A DNA stretch of 64,000 nucleotides, taken from contig NC_085880.1 of assembly GCF_034702125.1 (NCBI RefSeq), positions 19,936,028 through 20,000,027 of the forward strand, in the 5' to 3' direction. A program made the translations under genes and the position numbers. Positions 12,718-26,772 of this stretch are shown here, in pieces. The DNA is from Engraulis encrasicolus. Its lineage: Eukaryota > Chordata > Actinopteri > Clupeiformes > Engraulidae. The notes beneath the pieces are model-generated. The model was given only the letters and a program-made list of their open reading frames with translations, was not told the origin of the DNA and ran no database searches. How positions within the stretch are numbered: the first letter of the stretch is position 1; every line of letters begins with the position of its first letter.

Positions 12718-14280
12718 TGAAAATGTGATTTCAGGATGTAAAAGGGATGTGTAAAAATCGACATAGACTTTTGTGAATGCATATCCTGCAAAAAAAGACA
12801 ATCAAGGTGTGGCGTGTGGATAAAGTATTGGTTGTACGGCCACATGCACCATGGAGTGTTTACGATCGTTGGTTAGGGTATTTGAAGGGACAAACTTTGT
12901 TACCTTTAGGCTATAAACTGAATCTAGACTTGCCAAAGGTAACGATATATCTCGTATTTATATATAATATATATATCTTGGGTATACTCTTTTTTTTTTT
13001 GCTTTGAACAGGACTGTTAATTTATGTTTTGTATTTATTTGAAATGTATTTAAATCCTATTGTCTTTTCCTCCGTCAGTATTGAGCTACCCAGAGCGATA
13101 TAAATTATTTATGTAAATATTAATTATTATTTTCCTTTATTTTCGTGGAAAAGCGCCTTAAATACATCAGGGTTAAACCACGGGAAGAGAAAGACATTTC
13201 TGAAATTTCTCAGGTTTCTAGGATCGGTCCACTGTATAGGCCTACCTATGTGATGTAGGCTACTGCTGTACTCTTGTACACAGTGGGTGATTGAGGCTAC
13301 ACACTATTAGAAAATCGAGTTTATATTTCAATATTATTGTTTTCATTGTGTGCCAGTCTGAGAGGTCCTAAAGCGCCGTGTATTGATTCGTAATGCGCAT
13401 GTACATGCTATGTCACCCGGCTGCATGGCTGGCAGGCAGGCAGGCAGAAGGCCTCAGTTGCAGCATGTCACCCATCATCACTTCCTCATCAGAGATAAGA
13501 AGACTTGTATATTCGTGGTGTTTACAGAGCCATATGGGTTACTGTATTGGTCATGTTGCTTTTGGATGTCTACAATCTATTTGCTGGAGCTACACACAAA
13601 TTCTATACCAGCGCCCAAATAATCCTCAAGATACGATTCTTAACGATAAAAAATCAAGAGTTCTTCTCATCCTGCAGCACTTACTTTTACATTGAGAAAT
13701 GAGTTGGCTTTCCCCAGAAACTCCCATTACAATTGTGTTTGCTGCTTAACATTAAACGACATGGCAAACAATGCGGGTACTGTTAGCCTACTAATGTACG
13801 GCATGCATGGAGTTCCACAAAACATGTATAATTTCGTCCCATGTCGTCATGATTTATTCCTCGATATTGCATTTTGATGTCGGGATTTCATATGCAAAAT
13901 CGTTTCAAGTTTTGCACTTGCAGTCGGGGCAATATTTTTAATTGTAAGAAGTTTGTAAATGTGTGTTTTGTTGCAGAAACTTATTTGTTAGTAGGCTATA
14001 TGACATAAATCATTAAAATATTTGTTTTGTCAAAAAAGGAGAAAAAAAGATTTTATGTTGTGAACACAAATTCTATTTCACTATGTAAGCTGAATGCTCA
14101 TTGAGGGACATTGGTCTCATTTTTGCCAAAGGTTGTCGATGACGCGCGCCAGTTAGCCTAGGCCTACATCACACCTTGTTCAAATGGGTGCAACACCCGT
14201 TATATTATATTCAATATTTCACAAAATAATTCCCTTAGTGTTCATTTTCTTACTTGCCAACGTCATGGCAAATAAATAAT
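12718..14280 (+). other. Likely foxg1 3' UTR and downstream flank
   Basis: Low-repeat, AT-rich sequence after two adjacent stop codons (TGATGA). There is no further credible ORF, and no recognisable transposon or long microsatellite. ATTAAA near 13752 and AATAAA at 14271-14276 are possible polyadenylation signals. The transcript end cannot be fixed from sequence alone. Confidence 0.35.
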
Positions 14281-15059
14281 TTGATAGACACATGCGAGTC
14301 ATTAAAAATCCTGACCATTGCGTGCAAGTCTTTACGTTATAAAAGAGGTCATACTAGCTAGAAAGTCCTGTACCCAAAACGGTACCAGTTTTGGTATAGC
14401 CTAATTTAAATAAAAATTAAACATTCTCTACACCACAATTAGAGCCTATAATACATGATATATGCTAATAGAGTTACGGATACCATATGACTAGGCCTAT
14501 AGGCCTAAAATGGATTCCTTGCATGGCGCGGTGAGGAGGACGCATGAGTCATGAAACAGCACATTAGTGAGAGTCCCTTTTCCCTAAACATGACATCGTG
14601 CTAATCGCGAAAAGGTGTGCATCCTAGCATAGGCTACGCGTCAATGTGGTGACACTTGTCCCAGGCACTCCTATAAAGTCCAACAGGAAGCAAATGATGT
14701 AAACAGTCTAAGTTTAGGCCAAGGTGGAACATGCTGTTGATGCCACATTGTGTGCTCGGTCTGTGCGTTGTTTGCAGACACGGACTGGTGGTGCTGGCAG
14801 CCTATTAACCCAGAAGGATTTTCGACACAGTGCAGGTTGAGTTCGCACACAACAAACGACACAGGTCATGGAAGTATTGACACAAACATGTCAATATCAC
14901 CACTCACACCCACACAACAAAAAGGCCGCGTATTCATGATTTTAATTGCCAACATATAAAATGAATAATAATTTTAAAAAAAAATCAGAATTTTAAAATT
15001 CATATTCACCGATTCAACACTTCAGCACGGCACATATTCTTAACACTTTTACGCACGCG

Positions 15060-15102
<43 letters not shown>

Positions 15103-16990
15103 TTTTGCTCTCTAAATTAGGCCAAAGTAGACTATGCTATCCACGTTATTTCCAATTTAATTAGGGATAAAAAGGCAATATAGAGCATAAAAATGTGGAG
15201 ATGCGATAGACATAGGCATAACCCGCTTTCGGTTAGCCAATATAAAACTTTCAGATATTGCCCTGTTGATTCAAATTAATTGCAAGCAGGCCTAAGTAGT
15301 TATAGGGAAACCGCTCGAAAAATCAAGCTCATAAGACAATGGAGCTTTTAGGACATGGCGTATAATACACACAGCCTACATGTAATAGTTTTTAAACTGT
15401 CACGATTTTATAAACCAAAAAAAGGGAAATCATTCAAGGCAGTTTGTAAACGGACATGTCTCCTTCTTGTGATGACTACCTTTTCTCTCTAAAGTGTCCA
15501 CAGCTGAAACGTCCATTGAATGGGGGTGGAGAGTAGCCAACCGCTGAATTGTAAGCATGTCAGGTTTCCATCTTTTTTTAAATAATTTATAACCCATACA
15601 ATTAATACAAATAATGTATTTCCCATACAAAAAAAACCAAAAACACAATGATTATAAAATATATAATTCCAAACATAACATGTTGTTTGGCTGGCAGGTA
15701 ATTTAATATTGCCCTAAAAACAATCATTCGAAACTCTATACTTTTCATTGAAGTTAACCTATGACATTCGGGCGCCGCATCTGCACAGTATCTGTTCCTC
15801 TGTATCCAAATAGACGAGTTGATGTGGCCTACAGACTCACTCAGTAATCGAAGGATTGTCCCCAATCAGGTTCAAACTTTAAAACCTATAAACGGAATCA
15901 TATTTTGGTGCAGACATCGCTATGTATGCCTATATTTAGACATATAGGCCTACTATAAGCGTGCATAAAAAGCGTGAACAAAAAAGCCTTATGCAGTCCG
16001 GCAATGACAGTGCGCTTAAGCGTTGTTTACAAAGCAATAACTAAAACAAAAGCAGGAGAACAGTGGGCTAAACACGTGTGCATATATTTGGCATTATTTT
16101 GGATGACCAAATACGTGCGCAGTGGTCCATTTGAAAAAAGGAATAGGGCTTGAAATCGATCCTGGTCAGAATAAAATATAGTAATATACACGAGATAGGC
16201 CTAGCCTACTCACGTTTTGCAACATTTAACTTAGTGAAACTATTTTTTTAAAAAAAATCCTAAATGGTTTATGCAACAAAAAAACTTAAACGGCATAAGA
16301 AAACAATGAATCCCTGCGCGTAAAATGCATCACTTATAGGTTATTTGTAATTCATGAGTTATAATATGCAGTGAATATCAAGTATAGGCCTATATGTAAA
16401 TATGTATTTGTATTGTGGGTGGCTCTACATATGAGTAGCCTATTTATTTTGTTGCGTGGCGATACTTCAATCACATGTAAGGATAGTAATTGTGGCACAA
16501 CAAACCAGTTATAAACAATATGCGTCGTGACAATGTTCCATACGAGCGCGAAAGAGGTAGCCTAGCTTTCCAAATTGCGGGACACTACAGGGGATTTGCC
16601 GAAATACTCGCCGAGACGGCAACCAAACACGGTTGTCAAATAGGATGCACTTTTTGATAGGCAAGACATAACAGCAGTTTGACGTTTTTATTGTGGACAA
16701 ATAAAGAAGTTTTATCGCCTTTGACAAAGCAGTGCGCAACTACATTGAAACACTGTATTGAGGGAATAATATTTCTCAACCTTTTAACAAATGCTACTAA
16801 ATATACCATAGGGACGGTAGATGTGAATACCACCTCACCCTTCGACAATTTGCAACATATGCATTTGTGTCTGACTGCATCTCTCTCACCTGATCAGATT
16901 AGAATGCTAACTGTGAAGATAACCAGCCCTAAGCTGTATGCAGAAGACCGCAGATCTTCAGTTTTGTTTAGAGTATTTTTATTTTTTTAA
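14281..16990. other. Unique AT-rich foxg1 downstream flank, no gene seen
   Basis: No credible exon. The stretch is largely free of mobile elements apart from a short CA run (15062-15098). The 8-mer TAGGCCTA recurs here, including two copies back to back at 14492-14507. Repeat-poor flanking DNA beside a FoxG1 gene could hold regulatory elements, but no specific one can be claimed. Confidence 0.4.
15062..15098. repeat. Short (CA)n microsatellite
   Basis: About 18 CA units in the foxg1 downstream flank. Confidence 0.9.
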
Positions 16991-17304
16991 AGTTCAATGT
17001 AGAAGTTTAATATAAACCATGCGATAAAAGCGATAGAGTATATCAGGTTTCTGCACAAATACTATGCACTGAGATGTTTCAATGATCCAGTGAAAATGAA
17101 TGCAATATTTTTATTGATGCTTCAAATTACTGCCACACTGGTCTGAAAACTAAAATCTGTAAGTATGTATGGCAATAGAGTTTTTTAGACCAGGGATCAG
17201 TGAGGAGGATGTATGGTAAACTGTGATGATGGTGATGAAATCAGTTCTAAACAGCATCAGATTGAATCAATTTCCAAACTATCCAAATATTCTATTTAAC
17301 TAAC

Positions 17305-17660
17305 TAGAAATGCACTCAGAGAGTGCAGACCTCAACCAAGGAAGTTGTTTGATAGAACATTTGACTATATTACACCCTATTTTCCCCCCAAGTCTTTCTT
17401 GCCTCTTTTTGTGGAGTTACAACACTGGCATGTTAAGATTTGCCCTTTCCCGCAATGGTGAAGAATCTAAAAAAACATCCTGGTTCTGGATCGTGATCCG
17501 AATCACCACCAAAATATAATCACTTCTTCCTTTTGTAATTTCCAACAACTCCACAATGTTTCATCCAAATCTGTTCCTTTTTGAGTTATCCTGCTGACAG
17601 ACAAACAAACAAACAGACAGAGGCGACCGAAAACATAACCTCCTTGGCGGAGGTAATAGA
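17305..17660. mobile_element. Dispersed repeat ending CCTCCTTGGCGGAGGTAATA
   Basis: Contains a left block GTGCAGACCTCAACCAAGG that is partly complementary to the right end CCTCCTTGGCGGAGGT, an internal GATCCGAATCACCACCAAAAT, then GAGTTATCCTGCTGACAGACAAAC before the terminus. This is the layout of a widespread fish interspersed repeat. The class is uncertain and no ORF is present. Confidence 0.6.
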
Positions 17661-18120
17661 CTATTCAAACAAGGCCATGTTGCCCAATGCTATATGCAGT
17701 GGTGGGTAAATATGGGCAGGGTGATGACAATCAGATTTTTGAAAAAGACATTCAAATTATTATTCACAATGTCCTACAGCTAGTAGCCAATTGCAAAAAG
17801 TCCCTTGAGAACTAATCGTAAATATGGAAAGTTAGCATGTGCACTTGGCATATACCTTCTATTATGAAACAAATGCACTTCACAGTAATACAATATATAG
17901 ACTTTCCTTAAAGTTGGAAAATGTGCATCTCTGCCATTTCAGATGAGGGTAAACTCACTACTTGCTCACCCTTTACCAGAACTACTGTATAGATACGTAG
18001 GCCTACCTTGGAGATATAGGATTATTAAAGTTTACAAAAATATGCCATTGTTAGGTTGGGTTGGATGACACACTGCAGGACACAACTGCATGCACACGCA
18101 CAAGCACAAGCACAAGCACA

Positions 18121-18121
<1 letters not shown>

Positions 18122-18190
<69 letters not shown>
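18122..18190. repeat. (CA)n microsatellite with (GCACAA)n edge
   Basis: A short GCACAA hexamer run (18098-18123) leads into about 34 CA units. Confidence 0.95.
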
Positions 18191-18193
<3 letters not shown>

Positions 18194-19162
18194 AAACAGA
18201 GGCATGTTTTCTCGTATATGCGGTCCTTGACACAAAAGTAGGTATTTTATTTCCACATTTCGCTACCTTGCTAAAATTATCTTTTAAAACATTAAGCATA
18301 AATCCTCTCCTCGTGATGCTGACCAGCTATACGTACATGAATCGTCTACACTCTTAGTTGAGTAAACCATGCAATGATAACCATTTGGGATAATTCCGAT
18401 AATTCTAAGTTTTACTGAGCCAAGCAAGGACACTCAAGTTCCACCAGAAACAACCCTCATTAGAGCCTGACTCACTCACTCACTCACACAGGGCAACAGG
18501 CCACAGCATCCCTATTCTCTTCCCAGTTCTTCTCTTCCTCCCGTGTCTGGATAATCCTCAAAGCTTAGAAGGAGGCGTCTTAGGACCAAAAAAAGGTTAT
18601 TCTGGTCACTGATCACACATGGAAGGTTGGGGTAAGACAAACTTCCTCTCGGTCTTGGTCTCGGTCTCTGTCTCTCTTTCTCTCTCCCTCTTTCTCTCTC
18701 TCTCTTCAGGAAAGACAAAAGTCAAGTCTGAAAAACTGCTCAGTTAAAAAGTTTTGCCAAGACTTCCAGACACCCCAACAATTCTAACTGAGAGAGACAA
18801 GTGCTGCTTGGACTACCTTGAGATTTGGCCAAATCGGGAGGTGCGCGCCGGGTGGCTGGTTAATAGCGCTCTTAAAAAAAACAATCTCTCTACCCTTTCT
18901 TCTTAGATGCAGTCTCATTTGTCAACTTGACAATCGTGTAACATGGAATGTCTCACTTTAGAAGCACTAAACAGCCTTCCAATATTACTGAAAGTGAAGT
19001 TCTATGACCCGAAATGCATTAATGTGCTTTTAGAGATTCTATGCGCATCTGTGTGTGTGCGTGTGTGATATAAAGTCTCCTGCTGTGCTGTGCGTGTGTG
19101 TAGTCGAGGAGCAGGCCTCAGATTGAGCCTGCCACCCGCCTGCCATGCCTGCCCAACCTCTA

Positions 19163-19240
19163 GCGCTCAGCGCCCGCTCTCAGACACACAGGGCTTGGGT
19201 GGCGCTCAGTGCCCGCTCTGTCAAACGCAGGGCTCGGGTG
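19163..19240. repeat. Two-copy 39-bp tandem duplication
   Basis: GCGCTCAG(C/T)GCCCGCTCT followed by a CAGGGCT(T/C)GGGTG block, starting at 19163 and 19202. The surrounding 19090-19340 is GC-rich against the local AT-rich background, but no domain is seen in its reading frames. Confidence 0.8.
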
Positions 19241-19575
19241 GCACGCTGACTAGAGCTCCACGGCCCGGTCCCGTTGGCCATACTGGACACGTCTGGCTTT
19301 TAGACTGTGGAGATGCGCCACACGCACGGCTACAACTACACTCAAACTAAACTACTTATTGTGAAAGCTTGGAGACCAAAACTCACCAACAACTTCAGCC
19401 TGAGTAATGTTGCTAGCAGCAGAGTCCAGAATGAATGAGAATACTTCCTACTTCCTTGTCTAAAGGAAGAAAGAGGGAAAAAAGGAAGATGAAAGAGTTG
19501 GTGAGGAGGATGCCAGGTACTTCGAGTATGGTAAGACATCTGAAAATGGTCAAAAAGGCAAATTACAGCCTTAAA

Positions 19576-19578
<3 letters not shown>

Positions 19579-19663
<85 letters not shown>
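19579..19663. repeat. (AT)n microsatellite
   Basis: About 42 AT units, self-complementary and able to extrude as a cruciform. Tyr-Ile reading frames on both strands are artefacts. Confidence 0.95.
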
Positions 19664-19667
<4 letters not shown>

Positions 19668-20491
19668 CTTTTTTTTCACCTGGCTAACAAGAAAGAATAA
19701 AAGTGACTTATTTTTTGTGCACCGTCTGCATAACATAGGAGTTAAACACAAAGCCAAGCTTGTTTGTCTTTACTGAAAGAAAAATATTCAGTGACACAAT
19801 AGTTCTCCATTTTCAATTATTTCACATTATTTCATATCAGTAAATTTATTTGTATAGTCAAATCAGTACAGTATAGTCACATGCAACATTTTTGGCAATT
19901 ATTATTTAGCTTATTTTGTACAACAGACAATATTTATATTTGAATTGAAGTTATTCAACTCATCACATTAAATCAATACACCAAAACACGTCATACCACT
20001 ACAACATGCTTTGATTATTTTCCCAATTTGATTATAAGACAGATATGGTTTACAATGTTAATGTAATGTTAGCAAATATAGCCACTAAGTATGTTTTTGC
20101 ATCAATTCATTTTTTTCATCATGCAGTCAATTCAAAGGACTGCAGACAAATAGTATTTAATGATATTCATAATAAGGTTTACACAAAATATACCATCATC
20201 AGACTTCATTTAAATAATTTTCCCATTTAATATCACTTCCACATGTGATGGAGAATATTTGGCAGTACGCATGCATGAGCTCCCAAAACAAAACAGAAGA
20301 AAAAAAAGCAAAAGATTAAGAAGTGCCTAGGCCGTCTTCCAAATAATTTTGTCCAGGGGAAATGATTAAAACCAGACAACTGTGTTGATCTCTGCAGCTG
20401 TGCTGTGGGAGTGATTGTGCTAAGGTCAGCAATGTAATAGAGACAGGACAAACAACAAAACATCATTAGCGTGTCTGGAAACAAGGTCTAG

Positions 20492-20813
20492 TTTTAGTTC
20501 CCTGTAAGAACCACAGACACCAAACATGCACTCCCATTATAGTACTTTAGTTCCCTGTAAGAACCACAGACACCAAACATGCACTCCCATTATAGTACTT
20601 TAGTTCCCTGTAAGAACCACAGACACCAAACATGCACTCCCATTATAGTTTGAGTTCCCTGTAAGAACCACAGACACCAAACATGCATTCCCATTATAGT
20701 ACTTTAGTTCCCTGTAAGGACCACATATACCAAACATGCACTCCCATTATATTACTTTAGTTCCCTGTAAGGACCACATATACCAAACATGCACTCCCAT
20801 TATAGTACCTTTG
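20492..20813. repeat. Six-copy 53-bp minisatellite
   Basis: The unit contains TTCCCTGTAAG(A/G)ACCACA, then ACCAAACATGCA(C/T)TCCCATTATA. Units begin at 20498, 20551, 20604, 20655, 20708 and 20761; one is 51 bases, the others 53. The first four carry AAGAACCACAGACACC and the last two AAGGACCACATATACC, showing two subtypes that spread as blocks. Confidence 0.95.
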
Positions 20814-21639
20814 AAAGGGATCTCAATAATCTGTTGTTGAAGCTTCCACTGCTCTTCACACATACGTAATACAAATTCCCGCCCAACATCTTTTATACAG
20901 ATATATCATTCATTTGATTGGGTTTTGACCACACCACTTCTCCAATGCTTCATTTATTTTTTGAATATAGCAATCTGTATAATGTGGGAAGTTACACAAG
21001 TCAGACATATTTGCAAGAATACATCATACTGGTAGATACTCAGATGTTACTTGACAACCAAGTTCTCGTTTTTCTTTCTGCAAATGTGAATCATAGGCGT
21101 TACACTTGCCGGTTTTAAATGGAGCCGGTCAGCAAGTACAACGGCATGCAATAGCTAAAAAAACGCACCCCGATGCAGGCCGTATAGGGCTGAGACACGT
21201 TGGTGTTTTTTAAAACATTAGGCCATAAAGTAAAGACTCCTCACTTTTCACTTTTCTTTTTAACTCAACTGAGTGCCTGGACCGATGGTCTTTTTTCCTT
21301 CAGTTTTGTTGCGGCTATCTGTGTTTAACTTTAAGATTCTCAGTAGTATTGGTTGTAGTATAATTCAGCGATTCATTTCTCACTAAATAAGTGACAAAAT
21401 GTAGTCTATGTTTTTGCGCTGCAAATATTGTCGCTTTAGATATTTTAATGACATTGATAACAATCAGATGTCCATTGGTGTTATGGAATGCTAAATACAG
21501 TTCAAGCAGTGCACGATGGAAGGTCAGCCGCCATTTGCACGAGATAAGCCCTTGCTTGCACTGTGGTCTGGCCTCACAGGGTGGTCAAAGGGCGACATTT
21601 TAAACCAAATCCCGCCGTCCTACAGGACATGCAATGTAT

Positions 21640-22260
21640 CCAGTCACGATATTGGAGATGGTGTTTTGCCAGACTGAGTTTGTTTTGAATGATTTTTGTT
21701 TGTGTGTTGTTCTAATCTCCTCATCTCCTCCATCATCAACCGCAAAATCCCCACCACCACCGCCCCCGGCCCCTGGCCAACGATGCAGCTAGCTTAAAGT
21801 TTCGTAACACTGCAATTGCGGCCGGCCTCCACCCCGTTACATTTCCGTGACAAATCACAGCGCTGGGTTTTTGTTATGTGGAGGTCTCTCTCTGCGGAGG
21901 GGCGGAGGAGAGAGGTGGCGTTGATGAGGGACAGAGGTGACCTTCCACTCGAAACACGCGAAGAGCGAGAGAGGAAGAGGAAGAGGAAGAGGAGGGGTGG
22001 GGGCGGGGGTGGTGGGGTTCGTTCGCCCGCCCCGACACTGCGCATGCTCAGCAGCATCTGCAGCGTTTCGTGACAAGACTAATAGTCTGCATGGATCACT
22101 GGCACGAAAAGTCACTTCTAATTACGATTATCCCGGGCCCTCCGCTGACTCTATTTTCAGGCTTACCATCTGAGTGGTCATCAAAGATGCCAACAATGTG
22201 CAAAGATCCCGCCCCCTTTCGCTCTGCGCCGTTTGAGCGCCGTGTTAAATAGGGAACAAA
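21640..22260. promoter_or_regulatory. Candidate GC-rich regulatory island
   Basis: A CpG-containing stretch unlike the surrounding AT-rich DNA, including an AGAGGAAGAGG purine tract, a palindromic CCCGGG and TAATTA at 22119-22124 next to GATTATCCC. It has no homology to a known protein in any frame. It could be an enhancer, or the promoter of an unseen transcript. Composition and motif evidence only. Confidence 0.3.
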
Positions 22261-22318
22261 AGGGCTCCTGATGCACTCAAACTCTTCCAATCACTTCATC
22301 ATGTATTACATATGCGTG

Positions 22319-22323
22319 CCTGG

Positions 22324-22362
<39 letters not shown>
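22319..22362. repeat. (CT)n microsatellite
   Basis: About 22 CT units. Confidence 0.9.
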
Positions 22363-22364
<2 letters not shown>

Positions 22365-23003
22365 CCCCATACCAGCTGCTCAGAGGCCTATACTACTTAC
22401 TAACTGCACACACAGTAACCATAGCCATGTGAATTTACCAGTAGTCGTATCCTGTGAGCGTTTATTCACTTGTAGGGTATTCAACCTCTACCCATTTGCA
22501 GAATGTCTTTGTATTTTTAGGCGTACTGCTGCTTAAAGTTTCGAGATATTTTACGACGCAATTTTAGGCTCTGAAGAGTACAGTAAAAGGTAGGCAACTT
22601 TGTTCTATCCTATTAACGCTGATATAATGAATAAGCTTGATATTTATAGAGATAAGATCAGGAAGGGCACACGTGTATGTTAATACCCCTTGTTGAAGGG
22701 TACACAATAGCACCCACTTGTGCATTGAGCTTGGATGTGACTGACAACACACCTACCCCACATTTCACAGACAGCAGAGTATAGTCGTATAGCGTTTTAA
22801 CCTCGTGTATCTTATCGGAACATGAAAAAGCCTGGGTCATAAAATATTCATTGCCACGCTTTACAGTATGAAGTATCTCCTCTTTCTGTCTCCAGACGTG
22901 TGTGTGTGTGACAAATTTCACTGCTGCAGTTTTTAGGGTCAAGCCTGCAGGTTAATGGATGGTGTCAAATAATCTGAGATCCATGACTATATGTATGTTG
23001 AGC

Positions 23004-23193
23004 CAGTGGTGTAGTCTATGTAGAACGCAGGTATACGCAGTACACCCACCTCAAAATTTTAGGGATTTCAGTATACCCACTTAAAATTGATTGATCCATT
23101 ATTTAGAATAGCACAAATATATACAGTATAACCACCTCAAAAAATGTTCAAATATACAGTATACCCACCACCAAAAAGTAGACTACACCACTG
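23004..23193. mobile_element. hAT MITE with 15-bp perfect TIR
   Basis: A 190-bp element that starts CAGTGGTGTAGTCTA and ends with its exact complement TAGACTACACCACTG. The flanks TGTTGAGC (22996-23003) and TTTTGAGC (23194-23201) match at seven of eight positions, the hAT target length. Inside, a TATACCCACC-type word recurs at least four times, a short internal repeat. It has no ORF and is non-autonomous. Confidence 0.9.
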
Positions 23194-23201
23194 TTTTGAG
23201 C

Positions 23202-26200
23202 GGTAAAAATAGGAGAAAGGTTTTGGGGGTTGTTGTGATTGAACCCAATGCACTATTGTTGGGGCTTTGCGATTGCGTTGGAGGAGGGCGGGGGGGGGGA
23301 GTGATGGAAGAGGGACAAGGCAGGGAGGTGTTGGGAAGGTCTTGCATGGGGGTTTGGGGGTGCGAGGGATTTTTCAGTTTGGGGCCAAGGCTCTTTTGCC
23401 ACTAAGGTTGTGAAGAAAACATACCAGGGGGTGACCCAGGTCATATCCTAATACAGGGACTAGCCCCCAAATACTCTTGGTCTTCTCAGGGGATAAGACA
23501 GCAAGCAAGCAAGCAAGCAAGCGAGCAGTTGCCTGCTGTTTCCAAAGCAAGCGGTTTCCAAAATGGCGGAAGGGCAAAATATCTTGCCCTAGACCCGCCA
23601 TTACAGACAACAAACAGAACACGCACCAAGCCCTGTTTCATCTAATGAGTCTTTAAATCATATCAAAGTTAGATTAAAGGTGTCCAACTGTGTTTCAGGG
23701 TGGCAAATGAAATTATGCGACAGCAAATTAAAGCATTTGACAGTGGGCAGCAGGATTTTCGGCTCACTTACATGTGCGTAGTGTTTTCACTACGGTACAT
23801 GGGGTAATTCAGTGCGTTTGTCTCTGATCCCTGGTGTAACTCCGGTTACAGGGTGTCATGTGTACTGTATGTGCTCCTGAGGAGACCATGTTTCCTCACA
23901 GTATTGATCTCAGAGATGATCAATGCACCATTACAAGCTTTCTAATATTATTCCGCTGCTTGGCGAAATAGCTAAACCAGTCTGATAGCCACGATTATGT
24001 TGCACATCTGAGTTTGCAATTTAAAACAAGACAATTATTGCAGTAACAATTATAAATACAACACATTAATACACAACATCAACAGTGAGAAGAACATATA
24101 CATATTTAATTATGCAGCGTTTTGTATTGAAAACAAAAAAACAGCTGTTTTGCACCAACAACGCAAGATGTTAAATGGCAAGGTACATTTAAATATATCA
24201 AATATTATTAATAATCTTACAAATCGATGAAAAGGGAGAACTTCAATACTTCTGCAGTATAACTTGGCTGAGAATGCTGGGGCGGGCGTGGTTGGTATCC
24301 TGAATCTAGTTTTCTGAATCTAGCTTAAAGGAGCCTGCCAAGCTCCTCAAATATAGGCCTATCTGGCTCTGAGAAAATGCAGGCGCGTTTAAAAAATATT
24401 TACAACATCCAAAATTCAAGTGAGCTTTATTATTAACAAAAAATATTCCATCTTTTAAATGTCTGTTTTAGTAACTACAAAAGTGATTTTTTTTTAAACT
24501 AACTAAATAATAATAATAATAAATAAATTATAAATATAAAATGAATACGTTTATTTATTGTCAGAACAATAAACAAAATCATCTATTATGTGTTAACAAA
24601 AAAAGACCAGAATAAAATTAGTAATGCTAAATTATATATTACAGGGAAATATTTTCTTATTTTCACGGAGAGAAAATAATTTGTCACGATATTTGTGTGT
24701 TGAGAGTTTACACTTTACTACATTCACACACAAAGGAAGATGCAGAGGTCAAAATAACATAATTCACTGGTCATGTTGGATAGATAATTATTCAATTGAC
24801 TATTTACAAACAATGTATGTAAAGAAATTATTTTTAGGCGTGTTATATATTTTAAGTCTTGCTCGTATATTACAGCCTTTGAGAGATGGTAACAGCGATG
24901 CATGCGACCATAACATTTAAAGGCTGCAGAAATATTTTTATTTTGATTATGAATAAGTGCTTTTGCTTGAAAGCGTCAATATATTTGCATGTTTTTCAGG
25001 GATGTTTGGCATTATATTAAAATACAACATGAATATATCCAACCAAATTTGATAGAATAGCACATTATTCTACACACTTGCTGACTATAAACAATTAATA
25101 ATATTATTAGGTGGTATTAACTAATAAAATAAGCATTTTACAAATGATAAAATAAAGAACAGATGCGCTATGGGCTATGCGTGTCACATGTAACAGCTGA
25201 ATGTGGAATAAAACAGTATGCTTAGAAAATCACAAACGATGCATAATTATCGACAATATTTATACTAATCAGTATATTTCAATACTGTTGTAGGAAATAA
25301 TTATTTATGGAACTTCCAATAACACTTCTTTATTTCTTTTTGTTATTTTCATACAAATGTGCTAAATGGATTCAAACTCACACTGTGGCTAGAGCCAACA
25401 TGCCAAAAGACAAATTTCAGTAGCATAAGAAAATACTGTGCTATGTTTTACACAGCAATATTTTTTTCAATAGGGTCAAATGGTGGACGATGGTGTCCAG
25501 TATCTACGATCCTTGCCTTAACAAAAACTTATTTAAAACATTTTTTTAAAGTGTACAGGGCCGAAGTGGATGGCAAACCCAAGTGAAAGCAGTCTACCCA
25601 CCTCTCAAATTCCACTTTAATAGCACTGTGCACTACACCATAATTCAGTTTCACGCGCGATAAACTAAATTATGAACCAAAAAAATGACTTTTCCAAAAT
25701 GACAATACAATACATCCTTTGTATTGCCGATCTGTGCCCTGCAGGTCATTACAATACTACTTGAATCCTAAACATATTTTGAATATCTTTTCAAAACATC
25801 TGATGGAGTAGATATACTAACATCACTGTAATAACCAAATTCACCCACCTCACACTTCACCCACCTCTTGTTTTGCCAGCTCACCCCTTATGCAGTTATG
25901 GGAACTTCATAACCTGAGACCTGATGAAAAACACAATGAGAATAACTGTGAACATACACGTTACATTTGTTTAAAGTGTGTGTATCTGAAGTTCATTTGA
26001 ATGATGTTGTAGAGAGGATTTTGATTTGTTTTTATTTCACAATGATATAGCCCTCAGCGGCCATGATGGGACCAAGAAGCCCATGCAAGACAAGGTTGCC
26101 ATGGAAAGTGTCACTTTCCAGAGAAAATGGTCTCCAACACTACGAGCAGCTCACTTACAAACTTGCCAGACATCAGCTTCGATATTTGCAGCACAGCTTT

Positions 26201-26621
26201 AAACCTGGACACCCGCTGCCCAACAAGTATCATGGAATTGAATTTGTTGCCCTTTGTTGCCGTTATGCTGTTATGATATGAGCTTTGGGGATAAAATCGA
26301 TTTGAGTGGCACAGACAAAAATACACCTGGAATTCCATCGCCACACCATCATCAGCCATGTTTCATGCTTGTGTGTGTTTGGGGTCATACTGCGGCTTGT
26401 GTTTATATGTGTATATTATTCAGTGAACTATGCTCCTGTTTGGTACCAGTACAGACCTCACTGCGCTTTGAGAATCAACTGCATTCTAAAAGAAAGAAAC
26501 AAACTGATTCTGTATGGTAAAAAGTGAATCTCATGACGTCTGAATGTTGAATCTGAATCCACACCATGGGCAGCAGAGTTTGATGCTGACAACTAGGATG
26601 TGCTGAAAATAATGGGATCTT
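23202..26621. other. AT-rich gene desert with minor repeats
   Basis: No gene. There is a (CAAG)n run near 23498-23522. The stretch from about 24000 to 25350 is strongly AT-rich, with many TAAT cores and no obvious transposon. Short ORFs lack domains. Near 25600-25880, CCCACCTC words recall the interior of the hAT element at 23004 but no termini were found. Confidence 0.4.
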
Positions 26622-26772
26622 ATGTAAGACATGGTTGGATAACTATTCGAGAACCATTTTAAACACCCTCATGTAAGTGATGGTTGGATAACCAGTTGAG
26701 AACCATTTTAAAAACCTCCTTGCAAGCGATGGTTGGATAACCATTTGAGAACCATTTTAAGCGCCTTCATGT
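26622..26772. repeat. Three-copy 49-bp tandem repeat
   Basis: The unit contains ATGGTTGGATAAC and GAGAACCATTTTAA. Copies of ATGGTTGG start at 26631, 26680 and 26729, an exact 49-base period. Confidence 0.9.

Noticed and set aside
20492..20813. CRISPR-like array from regularly spaced repeats
   Set aside because: The 53-bp units are head-to-tail with no unique spacers, in a vertebrate genome.
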